Shown piece after piece: positions 33,714 through 41,193 of a DNA stretch of 64,000 nt (positions are counted from its first letter, which is position 1; every line of letters starts with the position of its first letter). The DNA is from a virus. The notes under the pieces are model-generated. The model had not been told where the DNA came from and did no database searches. It was given only the letters and a program-made list of their open reading frames with translations. Location: positions 1 through 64,000 of IMG/VR virus record IMGVR_UViG_3300010149_000001. The stretch is one strand, 5' to 3'. Both the position numbers and the translations under genes were made by a program.

Positions 33714-34067
33714 ATGATAACCGACGACCCAGCAGAGTATGAACTCTGGCAACAGGAACAAGCCCACATGGAACATCTCGTTGAGGAATATCATCAAGAG
33801 CAATTGGACAAGGCTGAGATGGAGATGGTTGAGATTCTTGGCTGTCTGGCATCATCGCCAGAGTATGGAGATAACCTTCACGCCAACGCTCAGACTGAGA
33901 TGGATATTGCTGGGAGTTATCTGGCTCAAATCAAAACGATTCTGGATGGTGCATCCAAGCCAATCATCGCTTCAATTCTTCAACCTCTGAGGTCTGCTTT
34001 GATTGATTCAGAGTTCATGATTGAAGGAGGGTATCGAGTGCTTGATTCAAGAGATGACAATGTATGA
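33714..34067 (+). CDS. acidic helical protein
   Basis: 117 residues, MITDDPAEYELWQQEQAHME at the start, then long Glu-rich helices. There is no cysteine cluster. It ends in an ATGA overlap with a basic partner gene, a pairing that could suggest a complex, but that is speculation. Confidence 0.5.
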   Translation: MITDDPAEYELWQQEQAHMEHLVEEYHQEQLDKAEMEMVEILGCLASSPEYGDNLHANAQTEMDIAGSYLAQIKTILDGASKPIIASILQPLRSALIDSEFMIEGGYRVLDSRDDNV

Positions 34068-34321
34068 CTCGCAACCTTGAATGCCGACGACAGATTCACG
34101 AGGTTCTCTGTGGATATGAGGTTGGGCATCAGTTCATTCTGGAGAAGTTTCTGACCGATATGCAAGAGCGACATTGGCCTAAGAGGAACAGAACAAAGCG
34201 TCAGCCAATTGGTCGTGTCTCCAACATTCTGGGCGAGTATGTGAGGGCTAAATCTCTGAGCAGAACCACTCATTCATCCACAGGATTAAGCACATTCAAA
34301 GTGGTCAAACAGGTCGTCTGA
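34064..34321 (+). CDS. basic hypothetical protein
   Basis: 85 residues with a strongly basic middle (ERHWPKRNRTKRQPIGRVSN) and a helical N-terminus (QIHEVLCGYEVGHQFILEKF). Possible nucleic-acid binding. Coupled to the acidic upstream gene by a 4-nt overlap. Confidence 0.5.
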   Translation: MTRNLECRRQIHEVLCGYEVGHQFILEKFLTDMQERHWPKRNRTKRQPIGRVSNILGEYVRAKSLSRTTHSSTGLSTFKVVKQVV

Positions 34322-34346
34322 TTCGGCATCTCAATACTCCGAAAGT

Positions 34347-34356
34347 GTGAATAACC
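34347..34356 (+). promoter_or_regulatory. TATA box for the TerS candidate
   Basis: GTGAATAACC; 30 nt to ATG 34377. Confidence 0.5.
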
Positions 34357-34376
34357 ACATAGAGAAAGAACCAGAT

Positions 34377-34979
34377 ATGTCCGACGATGAGATTGAGAGT
34401 GTTGACGATATTGACAAACTGTTGCCAAGCAAGTATGATGAGGCTCTGGTCAGATTCGTTGCAGGTCTGTTGACTCGTGGATATTCAGAGAAAGAAGTCC
34501 AGATGAAATTGGTTGAGAATAGCCTGTTTAACTCTCGTGCCTCGCCCTCTGAGTGGCGGTCTCTTATTCGACAGGCCAGCATCGTTGCTGAGGACATTCG
34601 ATACATGGTTGTCGCTAAGGCTGAGATGGATGACATTGAACATCAGAGATTGGATTCATACTCCAGAAGGCGGCGAGCGATGAGCAGGTTGGAGGCCGTG
34701 ATTGAATCGGCACATCAACAGGCTGACTCTGTGAGCAAACTCAATTCAGTCTCATTCATGGTTGGTGGACTAATCAAAGCACAGGAATCGCTGGATAAGT
34801 TCACAGGGGCGCAAGAAGCCGCACCTCAAGTCGTGGTCAATGTCGGCTATGACCCGATGGAACAATTCAGAAGTGTGATTCAAGACGAGATGAGGACTCT
34901 GGATATTGAAGCCGATACCCAACCTTCTGCTCAGTCAGACGATTCTGAACCAGATGAAGAACAAAAAGAATCAGATTGA
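34377..34979 (+). CDS. candidate terminase small subunit
   Basis: 200 residues. The plan fits TerS: an N-terminal helical DNA-binding-like part (FVAGLLTRGYSEKEVQMKLV, which reads like a helix-turn-helix), a central oligomerisation-like helical region (SRLEAVIESAHQQADSVSKL; GGLIKAQESLDKFTG), and an acidic disordered C-terminus that could contact TerL. Length is typical. The large subunit lies 6 kb downstream, so synteny is loose. The alternative is an unrelated regulator. Confidence 0.45.
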   Translation: MSDDEIESVDDIDKLLPSKYDEALVRFVAGLLTRGYSEKEVQMKLVENSLFNSRASPSEWRSLIRQASIVAEDIRYMVVAKAEMDDIEHQRLDSYSRRRRAMSRLEAVIESAHQQADSVSKLNSVSFMVGGLIKAQESLDKFTGAQEAAPQVVVNVGYDPMEQFRSVIQDEMRTLDIEADTQPSAQSDDSEPDEEQKESD

Positions 34980-34983
34980 AAGG

Positions 34984-35012
34984 TATTGATAGAACCGACG
35001 CATTGATATAGG
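34984..35012 (+). promoter_or_regulatory. promoter with tandem ATTGATA motifs
   Basis: ATTGATA at 34985 and again at 35002 (17 nt apart), the second forming the box TTGATATAGG (35003-35012); 29 nt to ATG 35032. The same tandem occurs before 37679, 39999 and the minus gene at 56977. Confidence 0.6.
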
Positions 35013-35031
35013 ACACCACTAATGGAGAGGC

Positions 35032-35616
35032 ATGACCCAAGATACAGTCAGCCCAGAAGCCCGCACCGTGAACACCCTTGTCCTTGACACAGAGACAGGA
35101 ACTCTTAACCCAGCCGCTGGGTTTGAGGGAGTCCCATTGGCGAACATCGTCAACAGCCTTGTCAAAGGAAACAAGACAACCAAGACACCTGCTCTTATCC
35201 CAGAAGCAGACCCAAGTGTAGTTCGCAAGACCAACGGAGAGAACTCAGTCAACGGCTGGGACATCACCATCACCAACAACCTCACAGGTGCTACTGTTGA
35301 CTCAACAGGAATCACAGAGATTGGTGAAACAACCATGCAACCTCAACACTCTGGTGTCTCATGGACAAACCTTGTCAAGCAAATTGGTGCTATGCGTGGA
35401 TGCCCTCAGAACGGTGCTTTCATTGAAACCTTCATTCAAGGACTTCAAATGACAGCCGCTGGTGCTGACGCAGAAGCAATCGCTGACCACTACACCAACA
35501 ACGGTGTCAAGTGGAGTCCTCAGTCTGGTGCTAATGCAAAGGCATTCATGGATGAGATTCGCCACACCACCACCAAAGCAACCGCTGGCAAAATCATCAT
35601 CACTCGTGATGTTTGA
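35032..35616 (+). CDS. hypothetical protein, highly expressed codon class
   Basis: 194 residues, starting MTQDTVSPEARTVNTLVLDT. The middle is Thr/Asn-rich and beta-like (WDITITNNLTGATVDSTGIT), then helices. No family recognised. Its codons are strongly biased like those of the major capsid gene, and it stands alone between its own promoter and the long structured gene-free stretch, so it may be an abundant virion or early protein. Confidence 0.55.
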   Translation: MTQDTVSPEARTVNTLVLDTETGTLNPAAGFEGVPLANIVNSLVKGNKTTKTPALIPEADPSVVRKTNGENSVNGWDITITNNLTGATVDSTGITEIGETTMQPQHSGVSWTNLVKQIGAMRGCPQNGAFIETFIQGLQMTAAGADAEAIADHYTNNGVKWSPQSGANAKAFMDEIRHTTTKATAGKIIITRDV

Positions 35617-36497
35617 GTCTGACCAGACAGGTCGGAGTTCCAGAGGCTCTGCCCCCCATGCGGGGGTGGAGTCTCGATGTTGATGAGGCGGGATGACCGC
35701 CCACCAGATGCCCAGCCCAGATGCTGGAGATGCTGATGATTGATGCTCGGCTTAGGCTGGGTATGGATTGCTCGCTCAGAGTTCTGGGCAGGTCTCGATG
35801 CAAGTGTCTGAGAGTCATCCAGAATTGATGGCCGACATGACGGGCGGGGGTCAAGCCTTGCTTCTCTCAGATGACGGCGTGGGTGTGTCCAGAGCCAGAG
35901 AATTATTCCAGACGATAGTGAACAGGGCAGGGGGGATGAACATCTCATTCCAGCACCCAGAGCAAAGGAACTGCCCAGAGCAGACCAGACCCCTCCCCCT
36001 ATTCAGCCCAATACCATCTATTTTCTGAATCTCGTTGCACTATGGCCTCAAAAATTATGGTGGAAAATCACTATGTTTTTCTGAATATCAATAGTCCCGT
36101 TCCATCTCTCCACGAAGTTCACACACTTAAACCCTTTCAATATCATACTACTTATGTTCTTAACAAATAATTAAACAAACAAAGGAGGGGTATGGGACAC
36201 ACACATGTTAGAATACAGAAAAGACATACTGCGTATATTGGGGTATGTGTCCTCTGGATAGGGGGTTCGTTTGATTCATTTCACTATCCCCCTTTAGGGG
36301 GATAACTCCAGCAACCCGTTTCTGAGCGTCTAAACACCCCCAGAATCAATTCGTTTCTTTTCTGGGTGCAATTCCAGCACCTCTCAATTCCCTGCTCAAT
36401 TCTTTGATACATCAATACTGTCTGCCCCATCGAAAAACCCATTGAAATCCACAGGTGGGAGATTAGGTTCTTAACTGTGGGAACATCGCCAGAACTC
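35617..36497 (+). other. 0.9-kb gene-free region with structured and AT-rich halves
   Basis: No supported gene. The first part (35640-36000) is GC-rich with hairpins CCCCC-ATGC-GGGGG (35653-35666), GGCGG-GATGA-CCGCC (35687-35701) and CCCAGCC/GGCTGGG (35711-35717, 35755-35761); GTCTCGATG occurs twice (about 35671 and 35792). The second part (36000-36250) is AT-rich, with AACAAATAATTAAACAAACA and a GGACACA/TGTGTCC pair (36195-36201, 36246-36252). A perfect 8-bp hairpin TATCCCCC-TTTA-GGGGGATA lies at 36285-36304. It could be a replication origin, a structured RNA or both. Confidence 0.5.
36468..36477 (+). promoter_or_regulatory. TATA box for the 36498 gene
   Basis: TTCTTAACTG; 30 nt to ATG 36498, which is preferred to a GTG at 36477. 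Confidence 0.5.
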
Positions 36498-36668
36498 ATG
36501 GACAATCCACCGACAACCCGTCAGAATCTGGTCAGAGGCAACGACGACCTCTGGGACATTGTTATGCGACATGTGAAAGCAAACCGCAGATTGAGGACAA
36601 TTCTGTATTGCTCATTCGCATTCAATCTCTGGATGGCGAGCCACATATTCTTGGGCTGGACACCATAA
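36498..36668 (+). CDS. 56-residue single-pass membrane protein
   Basis: A polar basic N-terminus (TTRQNLVRGNDDLWDIVMRH, VKANRRLR) is followed by a hydrophobic helix LYCSFAFNLWMASHIFLGW at the C-terminus, the plan of a tail-anchored protein. Function unknown. Confidence 0.5.
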   Translation: MDNPPTTRQNLVRGNDDLWDIVMRHVKANRRLRTILYCSFAFNLWMASHIFLGWTP

Positions 36669-36672
36669 CTTT

Positions 36673-36682
36673 CTTGTATTCG
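36673..36682 (+). promoter_or_regulatory. weak TATA box for the 36702 gene
   Basis: CTTGTATTCG; 29 nt to ATG 36702. Confidence 0.4.
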
Positions 36683-36701
36683 ACATTCTTGAGTCGAGGA
36701 T

Positions 36702-36887
36702 ATGCGCTCAGATTGCCAACACCCAGATTGCCTCAAGCAAGACCTCAAAGACGGATTCAGATACTGTGATGGTGAGCATCGAATGTGGGCTGAGAAGCGC
36801 ACTCTGGATGGTCTCGCTCAGTCTAAAACACAGCAAGAGGCTGTCGCTGTTTTGACCAAGTTTGCATTGAAGTGGCAACGCATCTGA
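36702..36887 (+). CDS. small Cys/His protein
   Basis: 61 residues. CQHPDCLKQDL and RYCDGEHRMW give three cysteines and two histidines within 25 residues, a likely zinc knuckle. A helical C-terminus follows (QEAVAVLTKFALKWQRI). Function unknown. Confidence 0.5.
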   Translation: MRSDCQHPDCLKQDLKDGFRYCDGEHRMWAEKRTLDGLAQSKTQQEAVAVLTKFALKWQRI

Positions 36888-36899
36888 GCAACCAACACC

Positions 36900-36909
36900 G
36901 ATATAACCC
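36900..36909 (+). promoter_or_regulatory. TATA box for the 36930 gene
   Basis: GATATAACCC; 30 nt to ATG 36930. Confidence 0.6.
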
Positions 36910-36929
36910 CCGAATCGCAACGATGTTGT

Positions 36930-37223
36930 ATGAGTCAGATAACTCACGCCTCTGGAACAGGAACAACAAGTCTGGTGATAGCACCGACACTTGCTATGCT
37001 CAACGGATTCATCATCGCTGGTGGATTGACACAGGTTGAGATTCATGACTGTGCTGAGGTTGCTGACATCGCATCATCGAATCTCGTGTATAAATTGGTG
37101 GCCGCATTTGGTCAACCAATCCAGCAAACATTTGAAGGAGTCATGTTCATGAAAGGACTGACAATTGTTTTCACCGCCGCTGATGGAACTGAAACATTCA
37201 CCGCCAACATCGAGTGGGAGTGA
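36930..37223 (+). CDS. hypothetical protein
   Basis: 97 residues with a moderately hydrophobic N-terminal helix (TSLVIAPTLAMLNGFIIAGG) and a beta-rich C-terminus ending ETFTANIEWE. It may be membrane-associated or a small structural protein. The stop lies in a TGATTTGGAG ribosome-binding site for the next gene. Confidence 0.5.
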   Translation: MSQITHASGTGTTSLVIAPTLAMLNGFIIAGGLTQVEIHDCAEVADIASSNLVYKLVAAFGQPIQQTFEGVMFMKGLTIVFTAADGTETFTANIEWE

Positions 37224-37231
37224 TTTGGAGA

Positions 37232-37630
37232 ATGACATTCAAGACTGACCAGATATTGGACTCGATAATTGTCATCTGCCAATCTGGAGACAAAATCGTT
37301 TCTGTCAATTATCAATCTGGAACACTTCTGGCTGAGATGGATGGAGATTTGACTCAAGCCCAAGTCGCTGTTGTTGAAGCGATTCTGGATTTGCATCGTG
37401 GGAACTGCAACATTGAAACTCAAGGAGTTCTGGTTCTGAATCCAGACGAACCGATTGACAAGTGGATTTATGACCACGACCCAGATGAACCTGTCAATGC
37501 AATATCTCTGACGGTGATGTCCTATGAGGGCAAGCGATTCAAGTGCAAGACACCACTCAAGTGCCGACCAGCGATGGAGGGTGTGTTATTCTGCAAGCGA
37601 TGTCATGCGCTATCTCAAGAAGAAGAATGA
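37232..37630 (+). CDS. hypothetical protein with C-terminal cysteine cluster
   Basis: 132 residues from ATG 37232, preceded by TTGGAG. It is mostly beta-rich and acidic. The C-terminus FKCKTPLKCRPAMEGVLFCK followed by RCH gives four cysteines, a probable zinc site. Function unknown. Confidence 0.5.
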   Translation: MTFKTDQILDSIIVICQSGDKIVSVNYQSGTLLAEMDGDLTQAQVAVVEAILDLHRGNCNIETQGVLVLNPDEPIDKWIYDHDPDEPVNAISLTVMSYEGKRFKCKTPLKCRPAMEGVLFCKRCHALSQEEE

Positions 37631-37631
37631 C

Positions 37632-37659
37632 ATTGAGAGAACCTATCCATTGATATACT
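37632..37659 (+). promoter_or_regulatory. promoter with tandem ATTGA motifs
   Basis: ATTGAGA at 37632 and ATTGATA at 37649, 17 nt apart; box TTGATATACT (37650-37659), 29 nt to ATG 37679. Confidence 0.55.
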
Positions 37660-37678
37660 TGCACATCGTGGCAAGAAC

Positions 37679-38461
37679 ATGACCGACATTGAATATATCC
37701 GAATGCCCCATCTCGACCAGCGGATTGAGGTCGTCATGAATGCGGCTCGTCTGATTCAACAATCCATATTCCCAGACTGTTGTTATCAGATGTCAGAGGC
37801 GATGGCTGGTGCGCTTGAGATTCTGGGAGTTCCAGCATACGCTCAAGCATGTGATGTGTATGGATGGAATCACGACTTCTTGAGATACAAGAAAGGCGAC
37901 CACATCAGAATCGAAAATCATAACGACAACCTCAAGAAAAAGAAGAAAAACACACGCCATCCACAGCGAAAGTCCAGCAAAGGCAAACCAATCAAGCAGA
38001 TTGACCCATACACTCTGGCAATATACCACGAGCAAGAGGTTCAAGGCACAGGTTATGACGGCCATGTCATCTGTATCGCAGACGGATGGATTCTGGATGC
38101 AACCGCTGGGCAATTCCACAGGCCACATAAGAGCCTCAATTCACACGCTCTCAACGCCATCCCACTCATGGCATTCCAAGAATATCCAGAAGAGTTCAAG
38201 CAAGCGTGGTGCGAAACCAAGTTCATGGTCGAGACAAGTTTCAATCAAGGGTTGATGGCAATCAGCAAAGAATCCAAAACCGATGGACAATTTGCATATT
38301 GCCTCAGACCAGATATTGAACCCGATAATTGGTTGGACTTCACTCCGACAGCACGAACAAACATTCCCATCTGTCAGAATTGGATTCTGGAGATTGCTCA
38401 GAGAACTCTGGATGGAGATGTGTCCTTTGACATTAACGAACTCCACGAAAAGTTTGGTTGA
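37679..38461 (+). CDS. papain/transglutaminase-like cysteine peptidase candidate
   Basis: 260 residues. A Cys-His-Asp order fits the transglutaminase/NlpC-type fold: PDCCYQMSEAMAGALEILGV (about 31-50, candidate nucleophile at the start of a helix), TGYDGHVICIADGWILDATA (about 122-141, His strand and Asp strand). A basic Lys-rich insert (LKKKKKNTRHPQRKSSKGK) lies between. Such proteins cleave or crosslink peptides and occur in phages as virion or lysis enzymes. Which Cys is catalytic is unclear. Confidence 0.5.
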   Translation: MTDIEYIRMPHLDQRIEVVMNAARLIQQSIFPDCCYQMSEAMAGALEILGVPAYAQACDVYGWNHDFLRYKKGDHIRIENHNDNLKKKKKNTRHPQRKSSKGKPIKQIDPYTLAIYHEQEVQGTGYDGHVICIADGWILDATAGQFHRPHKSLNSHALNAIPLMAFQEYPEEFKQAWCETKFMVETSFNQGLMAISKESKTDGQFAYCLRPDIEPDNWLDFTPTARTNIPICQNWILEIAQRTLDGDVSFDINELHEKFG

Positions 38462-38462
38462 T

Positions 38463-38472
38463 TTGATAACGG
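38463..38472 (+). promoter_or_regulatory. TATA box for the 38493 gene
   Basis: TTGATAACGG then TGGG; 30 nt to ATG 38493. Confidence 0.65.
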
Positions 38473-38492
38473 TGGGACTGATAGGGCAAACC

Positions 38493-38717
38493 ATGTCAGA
38501 AGATGAAACTCCTGTGGATGAAACAGAAAAAGTCATGCAAATCAATGGTCGAAACCAGAAAATGTGGGAACTCCCAGCGAGTTCATCACCATCTGCGGTT
38601 GGAGACAAACTCATGATTCTCATGATGGCAAATCCCCAACAGATATTCAGAGTTTTCAGAGCAGACGAGATGATATTCATCGCCGCCATCGAGGGTGAGG
38701 AATGGTCAAAAGTCTGA
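38493..38717 (+). CDS. small acidic protein
   Basis: 74 residues: an acidic N-terminus (MSEDETPVDETEKV), then KLMILMMANPQQIFRVFRAD, a hydrophobic helix-strand. It overlaps the SprT-like gene by 16 nt, so the two are coupled. Function unknown. Confidence 0.5.
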   Translation: MSEDETPVDETEKVMQINGRNQKMWELPASSSPSAVGDKLMILMMANPQQIFRVFRADEMIFIAAIEGEEWSKV

Positions 38718-39271
38718 CCAATCCATTGAGCGTTGAGCATTTACTTCTTGCCAGACAGTTCTATCGTGAACTCAGAGCAGAGCGACCAGATACTCTGGGA
38801 GGATTGCCCTCTGGAACTTCTTGGCTTCGCTGGAGGTATCTCAGAGATGGCACAGTCAGAACTCTGGCACAGGTCAGATTCACAGACGATGACTTCACCA
38901 TCAGCATCAACCGTTATGCCTTCGACTACTATGACGAGGGCTATGCCATTCTGCTCAAGGGACTCATCCATCACGAACTCTTGCACATCGTCTTGGGTTC
39001 AGAAGAAGGTCATGGGCAGATGTTCACATCTCTGGAGGAATCGTGGGAGGAATATCCAGAATACAAGTATCACAGAGCCAAGTTCGTGCGGCAGATTGAA
39101 CGCATCGAGCGTGGCAAAGGTCGGCTCTGGCAGTATGAATGCCCCAATTGTAGCAAGGTCATATTCAGAACCAGAAAAATCGCCCCAGAGTCGTCATGTA
39201 TGGTGTGCTGTAAAGCATTGAACAACGGAGTTTGGTCAGAATCCTATGTATTGAGGGAACGCAAAGAGTGA
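38702..39271 (+). CDS. SprT-like zinc metallopeptidase with zinc ribbon
   Basis: 189 residues. LIHHELLHIVLGSEEGHGQM (about 94-113) holds HELLH plus a downstream His (EEGHG) as third ligand. The C-terminal YECPNCSKVIFRTR ... SCMVCCKALN is the zinc ribbon that follows the protease domain in SprT/Spartan proteins. These act on DNA-bound or DNA-crosslinked proteins. It is the second HExxH protein in the window (see 14429-15013). The start overlaps the upstream gene. Confidence 0.75.
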   Translation: MVKSLTNPLSVEHLLLARQFYRELRAERPDTLGGLPSGTSWLRWRYLRDGTVRTLAQVRFTDDDFTISINRYAFDYYDEGYAILLKGLIHHELLHIVLGSEEGHGQMFTSLEESWEEYPEYKYHRAKFVRQIERIERGKGRLWQYECPNCSKVIFRTRKIAPESSCMVCCKALNNGVWSESYVLRERKE

Positions 39272-39278
39272 TATATGA
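39269..39278 (+). promoter_or_regulatory. TATA box for the 39299 gene
   Basis: GTGATATATG; 30 nt to ATG 39299. Confidence 0.55.
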
Positions 39279-39298
39279 GATTGATACTCGCTTGACAC

Positions 39299-39793
39299 AT
39301 GCCCAGAAAGCGACCTGCCATTGGCAAAAGAGAATTGAAGAGAATGACCAGAGACCGAATCCAGAAGGAATTGGAGGCTCATGGTCTTGAATGCGAAGAT
39401 ATGACAGCGGGGTCAATCAAATACACCGTTGCCAGATTCATGAATGAACCAAACCAGATTGTAGCCGCTATCTATGGCTCAATCAAAGACTGTGCATCCA
39501 TTTGGGTGAAAGAGTCTGCATTCCAAGAACTGAAACCAGAACTGATGGCTTCTCATCCAGATGCAACCGTCGAAGATGTCTCCCTGTTTCGCAGAGGATT
39601 CCAATGGTCAGTTCACATCAAGTCTCCAGATGACCCTCTGATTCTGAAAGTCGTTGACAAAGCAGTTCTTCATGGACAAGCACGACTCAACAAGACCGTC
39701 AAGCGTCGAGCAGAGGACATACGCAGAGAACAAGCACGAGCAGAGCGTGAAGCGGCTATGGCTGAACGCAAGCGTGATTGGAAATCTGAGTGA
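39299..39793 (+). CDS. basic hypothetical protein with helical tail
   Basis: 164 residues: a basic N-terminus (MPRKRPAIGKRELKRMTRDR), a beta-rich middle, and a long Arg/Glu/Ala helix (RRAEDIRREQARAEREAAMA). It may bind nucleic acid. No family recognised. Confidence 0.5.
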   Translation: MPRKRPAIGKRELKRMTRDRIQKELEAHGLECEDMTAGSIKYTVARFMNEPNQIVAAIYGSIKDCASIWVKESAFQELKPELMASHPDATVEDVSLFRRGFQWSVHIKSPDDPLILKVVDKAVLHGQARLNKTVKRRAEDIRREQARAEREAAMAERKRDWKSE

Positions 39794-39968
39794 TTCTTCA
39801 TATACTGTCGGCCAATCAATCTCTTGGAGGTTGGTGTCTGGTAAAGAGATGCGTTGTTGCTACTCTTTTGCCCTATCACTTCCATTCGGCTCAACATCGA
39901 ATCGGGTATTTTCAGCCAGACACCGCCTTCATCCTAATCAGATTCTGCAACATTGATACACCGATGTA
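39794..39968 (+). other. intergenic stretch with a TATA-like box but no clear gene
   Basis: TTCATATACT at about 39797 resembles other promoters, but no ATG lies about 30 nt downstream. A GTG at 39835 preceded by TTGGAGG would give about 40 residues (MSGKEMRCCYSFALS). It is either a tiny gene or a short RNA; neither is well supported. Confidence 0.3.
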
Positions 39969-39979
39969 TTGATATATGG
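39954..39979 (+). promoter_or_regulatory. promoter with tandem ATTGATA motifs
   Basis: ATTGATA at 39954 and 39968-39970, about 16 nt apart; box TTGATATATGG (39969-39979), 30 nt to ATG 39999. Confidence 0.55.
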
Positions 39980-39998
39980 AGACTTGCTGGCAGATAAC

Positions 39999-41153
39999 AT
40001 GGCGAGAGATACAGACCAGACAGAATTGATAGAAAAACTGACCGAAGTGAAGGACACAGCGTCTGCACGAGACAAAAAGTTCGTGGGCGACCTATGTTCA
40101 AAAGGTGCAAAGTGGGATTTATCCACACCCCAGATGAAGTGGGTTCGCATCTTTGTTGACCGATATTGCACAGACACCAGCACCACAGGTGTCAAAGCAG
40201 AAGGCAAATCATTCACCACAGTTTCAGACACCAGCACTTCATCCTCATCTGTGAGTGAAGCAGAAGTCGTTGAGATGAATAACCTTCGCAAATACCTGCC
40301 AGCACGAGACCAGAACTTTGTTCAGTCCCTGTGCCGATTCCACCAGAAGCGTGGATTCTTGACAGGTGGTCAGATGCCTCACTTCAAGCGACTTCTTGCT
40401 GAGGCTCGTGATTTGAAGTCCACTCACGCTGACCGCATGGCGGCTCGTGATGCGGCTCGTGTTGCTCGTGAAGCAGAAGCAGAACGCCTTCGCATCCTCC
40501 ACACTCCTGTTGACGATGCTGATGCAATCACAGGCTTTGAGGCTGTCATTGAAATGTTCGATGCGGCTGGCGAGACTCTGACCCAGACCAAAGTTCACCT
40601 TCTGGCTGACGATGGCACAGAAGTCGTTGTCCGTTCCAACCGTCGCAAGGCTGAGACCAACGATGTTCTCTATGTCCACGATGCTGACATGACAGGACTG
40701 TCCAAGAGCGACCTTCGCCGTGTTGGTCGTCAATACTCCTTTGGACACATCACCAAAGCCACAAACGCTTGGAATCACACTCCAGCGGTATCTGCTGAGG
40801 TCAAGACCATGATGGATGAGTTCAAGGCTAATCCAATCAAGGTTGTCTCAGAGATGGGTGCTAAACTTGGCCGATGTTGCTACTGCCGCAAGGAACTCTC
40901 AACCTATGAGTCCACCGCACACGGCTACGGCAAAATCTGTGCTGGACACTACAAACTCCCATACAGCACAGCAACCGCTGACATCATCAACGATAAAATC
41001 TCAGCCAAGACTCTTGAGGTTCTTATCGCTATGGATGACGAAGGAAACTATGCTGTCAAGGACAGAGCGTCTGGAGAGGTCATCTGCACCTTCAAGAGCC
41101 GTCAAGCGGCAAACGACTACGCTGACCAATTCAGCATCGTCGAGGCTATCTGA
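39999..41153 (+). CDS. DUF6011-type Zn protein with duplicated helical domain
   Basis: 384 residues; the start was set by the promoter. Two related helical repeats occupy about 15-55 (SARDKKFVGDLCSKGAKWDL) and 85-130 (PARDQNFVQSLCRFHQKRGF), each with R-D-x2-F-V-x-S/D-L-C. A beta-rich centre (about 170-240) is followed by GRCCYCRKELSTYESTAHGY then GKICAGHY (about 290-318), the CxxC...GxxC zinc module known from DUF6011 phage proteins. Nucleic-acid binding is likely but unproven. Highly expressed codon class. Confidence 0.6.
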   Translation: MARDTDQTELIEKLTEVKDTASARDKKFVGDLCSKGAKWDLSTPQMKWVRIFVDRYCTDTSTTGVKAEGKSFTTVSDTSTSSSSVSEAEVVEMNNLRKYLPARDQNFVQSLCRFHQKRGFLTGGQMPHFKRLLAEARDLKSTHADRMAARDAARVAREAEAERLRILHTPVDDADAITGFEAVIEMFDAAGETLTQTKVHLLADDGTEVVVRSNRRKAETNDVLYVHDADMTGLSKSDLRRVGRQYSFGHITKATNAWNHTPAVSAEVKTMMDEFKANPIKVVSEMGAKLGRCCYCRKELSTYESTAHGYGKICAGHYKLPYSTATADIINDKISAKTLEVLIAMDDEGNYAVKDRASGEVICTFKSRQAANDYADQFSIVEAI

Positions 41154-41193
41154 GACCGCCAGATTCAAGCATTAGGGGCGACTCCCTCTGTCC

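Noticed and set aside
35520-36028. Open frames on both strands in the gene-free region (86 and 142 codons)
   Set aside because: No correctly spaced promoter or ribosome-binding site and atypical composition; GC-rich structured DNA can stay open by chance.
36180-36310. Possible tRNA around the GGTTCGTTTGATTC sequence
   Set aside because: No acceptor stem or anticodon arm can be drawn around it; no tRNA was recognised anywhere in the window.
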